From: Alphaproteobacteria bacterium
GTDB taxonomy: Bacteria > Pseudomonadota > Alphaproteobacteria > Caulobacterales > Maricaulaceae
NCBI GenBank assembly: GCA_016124675.1
Contig: WGNG01000019.1
Span: 1 to 64,000, forward strand
Length of the DNA: 64,000 bases
Direction: 5' to 3'
Part shown: one piece after another, positions 18,635 to 27,871 of the stretch
How the letters are laid out: every line of letters starts with the position of its first letter
How positions within the stretch are numbered: the stretch's first letter is position 1
Translations under genes and position numbers: made by a program
Notes under the pieces: generated by a model
The model's input: the letters and a program-made list of their open reading frames with translations, nothing else
Database searches by the model: none
What the model was told of the DNA's origin: nothing

Positions 18635-19777
18635 ATGGTGCGATTTACCGCCTGCATCATGGCCGCCGGGCGCGGCGAGCGCGCGGGCGGCGGCCAGCCC
18701 AAGCAATTGCGCCTGCTGGCAGGACGGCCCGTTCTGGCCTGGAGCGCGCAGATTCTCGCAGACCATCCCGCCTGCGGCGAGCTGATTGTCGTCCACGCGC
18801 CGGGACAGCGCGAAGCCGTCATGGATGCGCTGGGCGATCTGTCTGCGCGCGTGCGCTTTGCCTCCGGCGGGGCGACACGGTCGGCCTCGGTGCGCGCGGG
18901 CCTTGCGGCGGTCACAGGCGAGCATGTGCTGATCCATGACGCAGCGCGGCCGTTCCTGAGCGCTGAGACCATCGATGCGCTCCTCGACGCGCTCGGCCAC
19001 GCGCCTTGCGCCGCGCCGGCCCTGCCGGTAGCGGACGCTCTGGCGCGCGAGCAGGATGGCGAGGTGACGCCAGTTGATCGCAGCCGCCTCGTGCGCCTGC
19101 AGACGCCGCAGGCCTTCCGCACACAGGCGCTTCGTGATGCGTTCGAGGCGGCGGACGGCGCTGATTTTCCGGACGAGACCGCACTGGCGCGCGCCGCTGG
19201 TCTGGAGGTGCGCCTCGTTGCGGGCGACGAGATGAATTTCAAGCTCACCTGGCCGGCCGATTTCGACCGCGCCGAGCGGCTGATGGCGGGACGCGGCGGA
19301 GCGTTTGTCACGGGCTCCGGATTTGACGTTCACCGCCTCGCCCCCGGCGACGGGCTGCATCTGTGCGGCGTGTTCATCGCGGGCGATCTTTGCCTTGTCG
19401 GCCATTCGGATGCAGATGCGGGCCTACACGCGCTCACCGACGCCGTGCTGGGCGCAGCCGGCCTTGGCGATATCGGCGATCACTTCCCGCCCAGCGACAT
19501 GCAGTGGAAGGGCGCGGACTCCTCCCGCTTCCTCACCCACGCGCTGGAACTGGCGGCGCAGACGGGGCTGGCGCCGGTGCATTGCGACGTCACCCTGATC
19601 TGCGAACGCCCGAAGATTGGGCCTCACAAGGCGGCGATGAAGGCGCGGCTTGCCGCGCTGACGGGGCTCAGACCCGAGCGCGTCAACATCAAGGCGACGA
19701 CCACCGAGGGTCTCGGGTTCACAGGCCGCGGCGAAGGGCTGGCGGCGCAGGCGGTGATCACGATGAGGTCCGCATGA
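18635..19777 (+). CDS. ispDF: Bifunctional IspD/IspF isoprenoid enzyme
   Basis: Fusion of 2-C-methyl-D-erythritol 4-phosphate cytidylyltransferase and 2-C-methyl-D-erythritol 2,4-cyclodiphosphate synthase in the MEP isoprenoid pathway. The N-terminal IspD half shows MAAGRGER with PKQL, DAARPF and QTPQAF. The C-terminal IspF half starts at SGFDVHRL and includes [23 protein letters not shown] and [16 protein letters not shown]. Length is about 380 residues. A GTG at 18632 precedes the ATG at 18635; I prefer the ATG, with GAGGGAGA upstream. It overlaps the next gene by four bases. Confidence 0.94.
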   Translation: MVRFTACIMAAGRGERAGGGQPKQLRLLAGRPVLAWSAQILADHPACGELIVVHAPGQREAVMDALGDLSARVRFASGGATRSASVRAGLAAVTGEHVLIHDAARPFLSAETIDALLDALGHAPCAAPALPVADALAREQDGEVTPVDRSRLVRLQTPQAFRTQALRDAFEAADGADFPDETALARAAGLEVRLVAGDEMNFKLTWPADFDRAERLMAGRGGAFVTGSGFDVHRLAPGDGLHLCGVFIAGDLCLVGHSDADAGLHALTDAVLGAAGLGDIGDHFPPSDMQWKGADSSRFLTHALELAAQTGLAPVHCDVTLICERPKIGPHKAAMKARLAALTGLRPERVNIKATTTEGLGFTGRGEGLAAQAVITMRSA

Positions 19778-20253
19778 GGGCGAAGCTGGCGGCGCAAGTA
19801 ATTGATCGGGCGCGTGAAGCGCAAATCATGATCACGGCGGCCGAAAGCTGTACCGGCGGGCTGGTGATGGCGGCGCTCACGGATATCGCCGGTGCCTCGG
19901 ACGCCGTGGACCGGGGCTTCGTCACCTATTCCAACGCCGCCAAGAGCGAGCTTCTGGGCGTGCCGGCCGAGCTGATCGACGCCCATGGCGCTGTGTCGCA
20001 AGCGGTGGCGCAGGCGATGGCCGAGGGCGCGCTCGCCCGCTCGCAAGCCGGGATCGCCGTGTCGGTGACCGGCATTGCCGGACCTGGCGGCGGGTCGCCG
20101 GGCAAGCCGGTGGGTCTGGTCTGGTTTGGCGTGGCCCGGGCTGGCGCAGCGACGCAAACGGTCGAAAAGCGCTTTGCCGGGACGACCCGCGCCGACATCC
20201 GCGCCGCCAGCGTTGAGACAGCGCTGCAGCTCCTGACAGACGCCCTCGCCTAA
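19774..20253 (+). CDS. pncC: Nicotinamide-nucleotide amidohydrolase (CinA C-terminal family)
   Basis: Deamidates NMN to nicotinate mononucleotide in the pyridine nucleotide cycle. The 159-residue protein is only the CinA C-terminal domain. It carries TAAESCTGGLVMAALTD, FVTYSNAAK, GAVSQAVAQAMAEGA and VTGIAGPGGGSPGKPVG. ATG 19774 overlaps the ispDF stop (ATGA). The gene converges with, and overlaps by four bases, the glycoside hydrolase that follows. Confidence 0.9.
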   Translation: MRAKLAAQVIDRAREAQIMITAAESCTGGLVMAALTDIAGASDAVDRGFVTYSNAAKSELLGVPAELIDAHGAVSQAVAQAMAEGALARSQAGIAVSVTGIAGPGGGSPGKPVGLVWFGVARAGAATQTVEKRFAGTTRADIRAASVETALQLLTDALA

Positions 20254-21356
20254 TCGGGACGCCGGGTATTTCGCGCCCAGACCCGGCGCATGAGCGCCAT
20301 GGCGTCGCGATTGTGCGGCAGCGTCATGGAGTCCTCGCGCGCCTCATAGGGCCGCCAGCCATGGGTCCAGCGAAACGCCGCCCAGTTCGCGCCGGCCGCC
20401 TCGAACTGCGCAATCCGGTCCTCGAGATAGCCCGTCAGACCGGGCGCGTGGCGCACCGCGCCAAACTCCAGCATCGCCCAGGGACCGAGCGCCGGGTCCG
20501 GCAGCAGCAGCGCATCCTGGCGGGCATCGAACGCGACAGCTTCACCCGGCGCCTGATGCGTGTACGTCCAGGGTTCGTAATCGTGCAGCGCAAGGATCGG
20601 TCCCGGCCCCACGGCCGCGCGCAGATCGGCTGCGTGGGTGGTACGCGCCCAGCGGTCAGGGCTCAGGAGAAGCGGCGTCACCCGGTCGGCCTGCGCCGCC
20701 GCGACCGCGCCCGCGATGCGCGCGGCGAACGGCTCCCAGACGCCCGGGCGTCCGTCGTCAATGGCGTTGGGCTCGTCCATCGCCACGACGCCCGCCAGCG
20801 CCCGGTGATCGCCAAACCGGCTCAGCGTCCAGACCACCATCTCCGCCCACGCGGCCTGCGCGTCGTCACGCGACCACACCGAGACATCCCGCAAATGCGC
20901 CGGATACCAGGTCTCTTCGGGATGGAAGGCGAAGGCGCTGCGCCCCGGTCCCGAGCGCAGGCACAGCGTAGTGAAGAGCCCGCGGGCCAGGCAGCGGTCG
21001 AGCCAGCGGCCGATATGATCGATAATGGCCTGATCGGGCGCGAAAGGCGTGGTTTCGGCGAACGGCCCCGGGCCTGACCAGCTGATCAGATTGGCGCCCG
21101 CCTCGGCCAGAGAATCCAGCGCTGCGTCGGTCACGGGCGCGCCGACAACGCCGTCACCCAGGAACTGCCCGCCGTCGAGCGACGGGTAAACCCGGCGCTG
21201 AACGATCACCGCCCCCCGCAAATGCGGGCCATTCGCCATGCGCCACAGATCATGCCGGGACAGGCCGAGCCGCAGCCCTGCGGGCGCGGCATGGCCTGCC
21301 CCGGCCAGAGCGAGTCCGGCGCAGGCCCCGGTCAGCAGCGTACGCCGCGTGATCAT
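20250..21356 (-). CDS. Tat-exported cellulase-like glycoside hydrolase
   Basis: A 368-residue exported protein with a twin-arginine signal (ITRRTLLTG followed by a hydrophobic stretch ending at AGHAAPAG). The rest looks like a TIM-barrel glycoside hydrolase of the cellulase (GH5-like) group. AMDEPN resembles the acid/base Glu strand and LEFGAV resembles the nucleophile strand (usually GEFG). Family assignment and substrate are inferred. It overlaps the HfsK-like gene upstream by four bases, so both are probably expressed together with the holdfast cluster, where it might trim or release polysaccharide. I am not aware of an equivalent in the characterised Caulobacter locus. Confidence 0.6.
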   Translation of the reverse strand: MITRRTLLTGACAGLALAGAGHAAPAGLRLGLSRHDLWRMANGPHLRGAVIVQRRVYPSLDGGQFLGDGVVGAPVTDAALDSLAEAGANLISWSGPGPFAETTPFAPDQAIIDHIGRWLDRCLARGLFTTLCLRSGPGRSAFAFHPEETWYPAHLRDVSVWSRDDAQAAWAEMVVWTLSRFGDHRALAGVVAMDEPNAIDDGRPGVWEPFAARIAGAVAAAQADRVTPLLLSPDRWARTTHAADLRAAVGPGPILALHDYEPWTYTHQAPGEAVAFDARQDALLLPDPALGPWAMLEFGAVRHAPGLTGYLEDRIAQFEAAGANWAAFRWTHGWRPYEAREDSMTLPHNRDAMALMRRVWARNTRRPD

Positions 21357-22423
21357 GCGGCGTGAAATCCCGCCAGCAAGTCGATGCGGCGGAACGCCTT
21401 TCCCGGAAGCCGCGCCATCGGCCCGATCGGCAGGCGCTCTGCGCCTTGCTCCAGCGCGCGGGCGGCCCGTTGCACCGCCAGCGGCGCGCCCTGCCCGGCG
21501 AACCCGCTGACCAGACCGATCTGCCAGCTGGCGAGCTGGGCTTTGAATTCATAATCGCCGGGCCCCAGATGCACTTCGGCAACGCCCTCCGCCGCCATCA
21601 CCTGACATATATCCATCAGCAGGGCGAGACCCGGACCGAAGCCGGAGAACTCAGGGTCATAGACCGGGAACCAGTAGTGCAGCACGCGGTCGGTGCGCAT
21701 GCCCACATGCACGGCGGCGAGCCGGCCGCCAATCTCCAGGCTCGACACCTGAAGGCGGCAATCGTCTGCCTTGATTCTATTGAGAAGGTCCACCGTCCAT
21801 CGCACTGAAAAGGCATCGAAAACGCCTGTGCGTCTATACTGAGCCGACTTCCACGCCAGCGCTGTTTGCAGCACGTCGGGCCGGTCATCCTGAATGCGGA
21901 ATTCAAACCCGCCATCAGCGCTTTCCAGCTTGCGCCGCCGGGCGCGCAGATTGCGGAACGCCTTGGCGTCCACCGCTGCGCGCGCTTCGACGAAGGCGTC
22001 ATAGCCGCCGGACAGATCAATCACCCAGCTGCCGTCACGCGTCAGGGCATGGCGGCGCAAGGGCGCCTGACTTGCCAGAGCGCCGTAAAAGCCGAACACG
22101 CCCACACCGCCCGCCTTGAGCATCTCGCCCAGATCGAGATCAATCCCGGGCGCCGCGATCAGGCCATGATGATCGCCCAGTGGTCCGGCCAGCGGGCGCG
22201 CATGGCCCATCAGCCCGGCATGCAGCGGCAGAAACGCCCTGATTGTCCCGCTCTGGCGCGCCACCAGCACGCGGGTGTCGCGGCGCGCGGCCCCCACCGC
22301 ATCGAGAAATCCGAGAGAAAAATAGGGGCTGGCCAGGGACGGACAGGCGTCCACAAACGCCTGCCAGGCTCCGCGCTCTGCGCGCGAGAGGTCGATGGGC
22401 TTAACCGCGGTCACGTTCAGCAT
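21353..22423 (-). CDS. GNAT/FemAB-like N-acyltransferase, HfsK-like
   Basis: A 356-residue protein of the CelD/BcsL-FemAB type with two GNAT-like halves. Visible features are SPYFSLGFLDAV, an N-terminal half ending around SWVIDLSGGYDAF, the FRNLRARRRKLES helix and the C-terminal LAAVHVGMRTDRVLHYWFPVYDPEFSGFGPGLALLMD acyl-CoA-fold segment followed by EVHLGPGDYEFK. Caulobacter HfsK, which modifies holdfast polysaccharide, is of this class; position beside hfsF supports the same role. ATG 22423 is chosen; a start 69 bases upstream would overlap the probable promoter. It diverges from hfsF. Confidence 0.7.
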   Translation of the reverse strand: MLNVTAVKPIDLSRAERGAWQAFVDACPSLASPYFSLGFLDAVGAARRDTRVLVARQSGTIRAFLPLHAGLMGHARPLAGPLGDHHGLIAAPGIDLDLGEMLKAGGVGVFGFYGALASQAPLRRHALTRDGSWVIDLSGGYDAFVEARAAVDAKAFRNLRARRRKLESADGGFEFRIQDDRPDVLQTALAWKSAQYRRTGVFDAFSVRWTVDLLNRIKADDCRLQVSSLEIGGRLAAVHVGMRTDRVLHYWFPVYDPEFSGFGPGLALLMDICQVMAAEGVAEVHLGPGDYEFKAQLASWQIGLVSGFAGQGAPLAVQRAARALEQGAERLPIGPMARLPGKAFRRIDLLAGFHAA

Positions 22424-22467
22424 GGCAGCATCCGTTCCTGCACGGACCTGTTCTGATCCGGCTCGGG

Positions 22468-22482
22468 TTAAGGGCGTCTTCA
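22468..22482 (+). promoter_or_regulatory. Candidate CtrA-like box in the hfsK/hfsF divergent region
   Basis: The sequence is TTAA, seven bases, then TTCA: one mismatch from the CtrA consensus TTAA-N7-TTAA. It lies in the 142-base region between the divergent HfsK-like gene and hfsF. A single-mismatch match of this length can occur by chance, so this is only a candidate. Confidence 0.2.
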
Positions 22483-22565
22483 GCCTGACCATGCATGCTT
22501 CATTCCACCCTGCGCGGGCGGCAGATCGCTTGCATGGTCGCGGTCACATCATTTGCGGACGTCTC

Positions 22566-24017
22566 ATGCTGAACCGCCATCTCCTTGCGTATCTGCCGGT
22601 ATACGCCGCCCAGGCCATTGTGGGCTTCGGCGCCGTGATCGTGTTCACGCGCGTGTTGAGCCCGGACGAGTACGGCCGCTACATGCTGTTGCTGGCCGGC
22701 GCGTCCCTGATCGGCACGGCGGTGTTCACCTGGCTCGACGCCGCCGTGGCGCGCCATCACGCCCGCAGCGACGCGCGGGGACGCCTGCCCGGCCACACCT
22801 TTACCGCCTGGCGCATGTATGGAGCCCTAGCCGTCATCGCAGCGATCATCGCGGGCGCTGTGATCGCCTTCATCCCCATGGACGGGGCGCTGCGCACGGC
22901 CTGCGCTTTCGCCCTGGCCCATGCCATCATCCGCTCCGGCGTCACGCTGGCCCTGGAAACCCGCCGCGCCGCGCGTCAGGCCGGGCGTTACAGCGCCATC
23001 GAAAGCTTCACCCTGACCGCCGGCTTTGGGCTCGGCGTGGTGTTCGCCCATGCAGGCCTCGGCGCAGCCGGGCCGTTTGCCGGCATGGCGCTGGCGGGGC
23101 TTGTTATCCTGCTGATTGATGCGCCGGTCCTGTTGTCACGCGCCAGACGTGACCGCGCTGACGGGCCGCGCGCCATGGCTTATTTCGCCTATGGCGGGCC
23201 GGTGGCCTTCTCGCTGATTTTCGAGCATTTACTGTCGGTGGGTGACCGGTTCCTGATCGCAGGCTTCATGGGCGAGGCGGAGGTGGGCGCCTATGCCGCC
23301 GGCTACGCGGTGGCCGACCGGTCCCTCGCCATCATCTTCCTGTGGCTGGGCGCCACGACCGGACCCTTGCTGGTCGCCGCGCTGGAGCATCAGGGCCGCG
23401 CCGCCGCCCAGGCCGTCGCGCGGCGGACGGGGGCGCTCATGGGACTGCTCGGTTTTCCCGCCGCTGTCGGACTGGCGCTGGTCGCTGAACCCGTGGCGCG
23501 CTGGCTGATCGGGGCGGAGATCGCGGGCGAGGCTGCGCGCATCATCCCCTTCATCGCCCTGTCCGGCCTGATGAACGGGATCATGACCTTCTATTTCCAC
23601 GAGGCCTATGTGCTCGGCCGCAAGCCGCGCGCCATGGCCGCGATCATGACCGGCGCCGCGGCGTTGAATCTGGTTCTGAACCTCGTTCTGATACCCGTGC
23701 TCGGCCTCACGGGCGCCGCGCTGGCGACCGTGGTCGCTTACGGCGCTGCGCTGAGCGTGTGCATCGTGCATGGCCGCACGGTGTTTGCCCTGCCGATCCC
23801 GGTCTCGGACTGGCTGCGCTCAGGGGCGGCGGCTCTCGGCATGGGCGCAGCGATTCTGGCCTTGCCCTCCCTCGACAGCGCGCCGGCAGAGCTGGCCATG
23901 AAGATTACACTGGGCGCCGGCGTCTACGCCCTGCTGGCGTTGGCGCTGGATGCCGCCAGCTGCCGGACCGCCATGGCGGGACCGATTCTGGCGCGCCTTG
24001 CAGGAGCGCGGGCATGA
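22566..24017 (+). CDS. hfsF: Polysaccharide flippase, HfsF-like
   Basis: Wzx-type flippase (MOP/MATE-like superfamily) expected to move lipid-linked holdfast repeat units across the inner membrane. The 483-residue protein is hydrophobic with about 12-14 predicted spans. It has the N-terminal AIVGFGAVIVFTRVLSPDEYGRY typical of Wzx proteins and a GDRFLIAGFMGEAEVGAYAAGY segment. ATG 22566 begins MLNRHLLAYLP right before the first span. It is coupled to the next glycosyltransferase by ATGA overlap, matching the hfsF-hfsG-hfsH order of Caulobacter. Confidence 0.82.
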   Translation: MLNRHLLAYLPVYAAQAIVGFGAVIVFTRVLSPDEYGRYMLLLAGASLIGTAVFTWLDAAVARHHARSDARGRLPGHTFTAWRMYGALAVIAAIIAGAVIAFIPMDGALRTACAFALAHAIIRSGVTLALETRRAARQAGRYSAIESFTLTAGFGLGVVFAHAGLGAAGPFAGMALAGLVILLIDAPVLLSRARRDRADGPRAMAYFAYGGPVAFSLIFEHLLSVGDRFLIAGFMGEAEVGAYAAGYAVADRSLAIIFLWLGATTGPLLVAALEHQGRAAAQAVARRTGALMGLLGFPAAVGLALVAEPVARWLIGAEIAGEAARIIPFIALSGLMNGIMTFYFHEAYVLGRKPRAMAAIMTGAAALNLVLNLVLIPVLGLTGAALATVVAYGAALSVCIVHGRTVFALPIPVSDWLRSGAAALGMGAAILALPSLDSAPAELAMKITLGAGVYALLALALDAASCRTAMAGPILARLAGARA

Positions 24018-24940
24018 GCGCTGGCGTGAAGGAAACCCTCAACGACGCGGCGCGCCAGGCGCCCGCGCCAATCCTGTCGGTGCTGGTTCCCACCTATCGC
24101 GACGATCCGCGCCCTCTCCTGGCGGCGCTGGCGTCTGACGGGTCAGACGAGGCGGAGCTCATCCTCTACGAAGATGGCGCGCCGGACCGGGAGCTGTCGG
24201 ACGCGCTGCGGGCTGCGGTGCTTTATGCGCACATGCCGGCGCGCCTGATCACCGCTGAAATCAATCTGGGACGCTCTGCGGCCCGCAATCGCCTCGGTGC
24301 GATGGCGCGCGGGCAATGGCTGCTGTTTCTTGACGCCGACATGCGCCCGCCCCCGCGCTTCCTGACGCGCTGGATCGACATTCTCGCACACACGGACGCA
24401 GACGCCGTGTTTGGCGGCTATGAGCCCTGCGAGCCCGCTGGCCCGCACGAGAAGGTGCATGCTGCGCTGGCGCGCACATCGGACGTGCGCAGCGCCGTGG
24501 AGCGCAACGAGATCGGCGCGGTCGCGGTGTGTTCCTCGAACCTCGCCGTGCGCCGCAGGTTTTTCGCCCAAGTTCCTTTCGACGAATGCTATTCAGGCTG
24601 GGGCTGGGAGGATGTGGACTGGGCGCTGCGCGCCGCTGAAGCTGGCCGCGTCGCCCATGCCGACAACCCGGCCGGTCATGGCGGGCTGGAAAGCGTGGAG
24701 CGCCTGCTGGCGAAATTTGGCGCGGCGGGACCGAATTTCGCGCGTTTGCTGACACGCCATCCCGATTACGCGGCGCGTCCGGGCGCGCGCCTGGCGTTGA
24801 CGCTGCGCCGCTGGCGGGCGGCAGGCCCGGCGCGGGCGGCTGGCGCGATGATTGCACGGATGAGCGTCCTGCCCGTGCGGGTGCGCGCGCTCGGGCTGAA
24901 ACTGTTTCGCGCCGCCGCTGCCGCCGGAGATCTGCCATGA
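24014..24940 (+). CDS. hfsG: Family 2 glycosyltransferase, HfsG-like
   Basis: GT-A fold glycosyltransferase of 308 residues. The N-terminal SVLVPTYRDDP strand, LILYEDGAPD, NLGRSAARNRLGAMARGQWLLFLDADMRPPP (metal-binding DAD) and the GWGWEDVDWALR acceptor-side motif are all present. No membrane spans. It follows the flippase with ATGA overlap and precedes the deacetylase, so it corresponds by position to Caulobacter HfsG, which extends the holdfast GlcNAc-containing chain. The exact sugar is not visible in the sequence. Confidence 0.78.
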   Translation: MSAGVKETLNDAARQAPAPILSVLVPTYRDDPRPLLAALASDGSDEAELILYEDGAPDRELSDALRAAVLYAHMPARLITAEINLGRSAARNRLGAMARGQWLLFLDADMRPPPRFLTRWIDILAHTDADAVFGGYEPCEPAGPHEKVHAALARTSDVRSAVERNEIGAVAVCSSNLAVRRRFFAQVPFDECYSGWGWEDVDWALRAAEAGRVAHADNPAGHGGLESVERLLAKFGAAGPNFARLLTRHPDYAARPGARLALTLRRWRAAGPARAAGAMIARMSVLPVRVRALGLKLFRAAAAAGDLP

Positions 24941-25710
24941 CGATGACGGACCATGCGCCTTACCGTCCCGCAGGCGGGCTCGAGGGCAAGCTGCGCCGCA
25001 TGGCCGCGCGCCTTCTGGACGTCACGCCCCTGGACGTGGCGCTGGACCAGCCCCTGATCAGTTTCAGCTTTGACGATTTTCCGCGCTCGGCCGGCGAGGC
25101 GGGCGCGGATTTGCTTGAGGCGTCGGGCTGGAGGGCCACCTATTATGCGGCGGGCGGATTTGAGTCGCGCGTCACGCATCTGGGCGAGATGCATGATTTT
25201 GACATGATCTGCGATCTGATGGCGCGAGGCCACGAAATCGCCTGCCACACCTATGCCCATTCTGACCTGAGCCGGCTCAGCGCGGCGGGCGCGCTGGCCG
25301 ACTGCGCCCGCAACCGCGATGCGCACCGCCGCCTGAAGACCGCCAAGCCTTTTGAAACCTTTGCCTTTCCGTACGGAGAGGCGACGCCATCAGGCAAGCG
25401 GGCGCTGCTGGGCGTGTACCGCGCGCTGCGCGGCGTGCGTCCCGGGATCAATCGGGGCCGTGTGGATCGCGGTCTCCTGAAAGCCGTGCCGCTCGATGGC
25501 GGCGAGCTCGGGCTGGCGCAGGCGCTGCGGGCGATCGCCGATGTGCGCGCGAAGCCGGGCTGGCTGATTTTCTACGGCCATGACGTGCGCAACGGTCCGA
25601 GCCAGTGGGGCTGCTCGCCGCGCTTTCTGGAGACGGTGTGTCAGGCCTGCGAGGGGCTTGACGTGCGCCCCGTAGCACGGGCGCTGGATCATGTGGAGGC
25701 GCGTGCATGA
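24937..25710 (+). CDS. hfsH: Polysaccharide deacetylase, HfsH-like
   Basis: NodB-fold carbohydrate esterase 4 protein of 257 residues. It shows LISFSFDDFPRSA (catalytic base Asp and metal Asp), CHTYAHSDLS (the HxxxH metal site), FAFPYGEATP and a late FYGHDVRN histidine motif. No signal peptide is seen, consistent with a cytoplasmic-side enzyme. Caulobacter HfsH deacetylates holdfast polysaccharide and is needed for cohesion and anchoring. Both ends overlap neighbours by four bases. Confidence 0.82.
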   Translation: MTMTDHAPYRPAGGLEGKLRRMAARLLDVTPLDVALDQPLISFSFDDFPRSAGEAGADLLEASGWRATYYAAGGFESRVTHLGEMHDFDMICDLMARGHEIACHTYAHSDLSRLSAAGALADCARNRDAHRRLKTAKPFETFAFPYGEATPSGKRALLGVYRALRGVRPGINRGRVDRGLLKAVPLDGGELGLAQALRAIADVRAKPGWLIFYGHDVRNGPSQWGCSPRFLETVCQACEGLDVRPVARALDHVEARA

Positions 25711-26621
25711 CCCGGCTCGCGGTCCTCATCCCGACATTCCGGCGCCCCGACAGCCTGGAGCGGGCCCTGCGCAGCGTTTTTGCGCAAACGCGCAAGGCCG
25801 ACGAAATCATCGTCGCCGACAATGATCCGGGCGGATCGGCGCGAGAACGGGTCGCGGCCCTGCAGGCCGATTCGCCCTGCCCGCTGATCTATGTCCACGC
25901 GCCCTCGCCGGGTGTCTCCAACGCCCGCAATGCCGGCTTCGCCGCAGCCAACGCGCCGCGAATCGTCCAGCTCGATGATGATGAAAGCGCCCCGCCGCAC
26001 TGGCTGGGCGCACTTGAAGCCCTGCATGAGGCGTCCGGCGCCGGGGTGACGTTCGGGCCGGTGCAGGCGTTGGCCGCCCATGCAGGTCCGGTGCTCGCCG
26101 CCTGGCTGACCCGGCTGTATTCGCGCGATCCGGGGCATGCGGGCGGCCTCATCGCCAAGCCGTATGGCTGCGGCAACAGCCTGATCGACCGGGACCGCTG
26201 CGCCTTGCCGTCGCCGGTGTTCGACCCGGCCGCAAACGAGATGGGCGGCGAGGACGATATCCTGTTCGCCGCGCTTGGCGCGCAGGGCGTGCGCTTCGCC
26301 TGGGCGCCCGGGGCTGAGGTGATCGAGCATGTGGAGGCGTCGCGGGCGACACTGGCGCATGCCGCCCGGCGCAGCTTCGCCTACGGTCAGGGTCCGAGCC
26401 AGACGGCGTTGAAATCGCGCCGGTATGGGCAGCTGGCGGCGTGGGTCGCCATCGGCGCCGTGCAGGCTGTTGGATTTGCCCTCGCCCTGCCCGCCGCGGC
26501 GATCGCAGGACCAGCGATGGCGGCGGCCTGTCTGAACCGGCTGGTTCAAGGGGTGGGCAAGATGGTGTTCATCGACGCCGCCGCGCCGCGCTTCTACGGC
26601 GTCGCGGCGCGTCAGGCCTGA
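25707..26621 (+). CDS. Family 2 glycosyltransferase, second in the holdfast block
   Basis: GT-A glycosyltransferase of 304 residues. Motifs include VLIPTFRRPDSLERALRSVFAQT, IIVADNDPGGSA, GVSNARNAGFAAANAPRIVQLDDDE (DDD metal site) and a downstream GGEDDILFAAL segment. A C-terminal hydrophobic patch (GAVQAVGFALALPAAAIAG) may anchor it to the membrane. In Caulobacter as I recall it, hfsH is followed directly by hfsC, so this gene is an extra member. It may be equivalent to HfsJ or HfsL encoded elsewhere there, or specific to this lineage. It converges on hfsC with a ten-base overlap. Confidence 0.75.
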   Translation: MTRLAVLIPTFRRPDSLERALRSVFAQTRKADEIIVADNDPGGSARERVAALQADSPCPLIYVHAPSPGVSNARNAGFAAANAPRIVQLDDDESAPPHWLGALEALHEASGAGVTFGPVQALAAHAGPVLAAWLTRLYSRDPGHAGGLIAKPYGCGNSLIDRDRCALPSPVFDPAANEMGGEDDILFAALGAQGVRFAWAPGAEVIEHVEASRATLAHAARRSFAYGQGPSQTALKSRRYGQLAAWVAIGAVQAVGFALALPAAAIAGPAMAAACLNRLVQGVGKMVFIDAAAPRFYGVAARQA

Positions 26622-27871
26622 TCGCGGCCCGCCGCGAGCTTGGCCAGTGTCGCCGACAAGAGCAGCCAGACAAAGCCGTTCTGCTGCAGAAGATTGCTTT
26701 CGGACAGGCTGATCACGCCCCAGGCCGCAAGAAACGGCAACGCCCAGTACGTCTCGACACCGCGCATGAGCCGGGCGGTGCTGCGCCCAAGCCCCGCCAG
26801 ATACACCCAGCCCGCCAGCGCCGTCCCGGGCAGGCCGAGCGCCAGCGCGGTCTCCAGCCAGGCATTGTGTGCCGTGGGTACGGGCCAGGCTGTGGTCTGG
26901 CGCACCCAGTGCACCGGGCCGTCATCCACCTCCCAGAACGCGCCATAGCCATAGCCCGTCCAGGGGCGCTGGCCGATGGCGTCGCCCAGCGCGATCCAGA
27001 TATCGGTGCGTCCGGTCAGGGTGGCGTCCCGGCCCAGCAGCTCCAGCACGGCCCCCGGCCCAATGACGAGGACGCCAAAGATCGCGATGATCACGATGAT
27101 CAGACCGAGACCGGCAAGCGCGGCAAATCCAAAGCCGCGCCGCACCAGGGCGATGGCGACTGGCCCGGCCATGGCGATGGCCGCCGCAATGAAGGCTGTG
27201 CGCGAGGTTGCGAGGATAACCAGAATCAAGGCAACGGGCATCAGCGCCAGCCACATCCATCGCTCGGCCTGCCTGACCGCGCAGAACACCGCCGCCAGGA
27301 AGGCCACTGCGCCCCAGGCCATCATGGCGCCCAGGGTGTTCTTTTCCCACCACAAGCCCCGCCAGGCGCCGGGATGCACCTCCTGCATCACGCCGAAGCC
27401 GGGCGCGAGCGCGCCGGCCATCAGGCTGCCGATGGCGAGGATGGCGAAGCTCAGCGCCATGAGGCGAACGAGATCGCGCCAGTCATAGCGCGCCGCCAGC
27501 CAGAGGCCGAACACCAGCGTCATCACCACGCCCAGCCCGCGCCGCAGGGAGATTTCCGGGTCGATGGACCAGAGCGCCGACACCAGGGTCAAGACGCTGA
27601 GAAGAGCCAAAGGCCAGGCGCGCACGGTGACCCGCCAGACTGCGCCGGGCGTCAGGGCGACAAGGCCGAGGGTCAAGGCGTAGACGGGCGGCCAGATGAG
27701 CCGCAAAGCTTCGGAATCGTCCGGGCGGGCCGGGTCCGCCAGCAAGGGCGCCAGCAGGGCGTTCGAGTAGAGGAGCAAGGCGATCAGGGCGAGTCCGGCT
27801 TCGATCGCGGGCCAGAATGTGAGGCGCGGCGCGGCGCCGCGCCAGCGCGCCGCCTGCGCCAGAGCGCTCAT
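26612..27871 (-). CDS. hfsC: O-antigen ligase/polymerase family protein, HfsC-like
   Basis: Wzy/WaaL-type membrane protein of 419 residues with about 10-12 spans. The family signature region lies around WRGLWWEKNTLGAMMAWGAV, the GRTDIW segment, GYGYGAFWEV and the periplasmic-loop HNAWLETALALGLPG. It is expected to polymerise holdfast repeat units on the periplasmic side. Its start overlaps the hfsB stop by four bases, preserving the hfsA-hfsB-hfsC order. Confidence 0.8.
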   Translation of the reverse strand: MSALAQAARWRGAAPRLTFWPAIEAGLALIALLLYSNALLAPLLADPARPDDSEALRLIWPPVYALTLGLVALTPGAVWRVTVRAWPLALLSVLTLVSALWSIDPEISLRRGLGVVMTLVFGLWLAARYDWRDLVRLMALSFAILAIGSLMAGALAPGFGVMQEVHPGAWRGLWWEKNTLGAMMAWGAVAFLAAVFCAVRQAERWMWLALMPVALILVILATSRTAFIAAAIAMAGPVAIALVRRGFGFAALAGLGLIIVIIAIFGVLVIGPGAVLELLGRDATLTGRTDIWIALGDAIGQRPWTGYGYGAFWEVDDGPVHWVRQTTAWPVPTAHNAWLETALALGLPGTALAGWVYLAGLGRSTARLMRGVETYWALPFLAAWGVISLSESNLLQQNGFVWLLLSATLAKLAAGRDQA

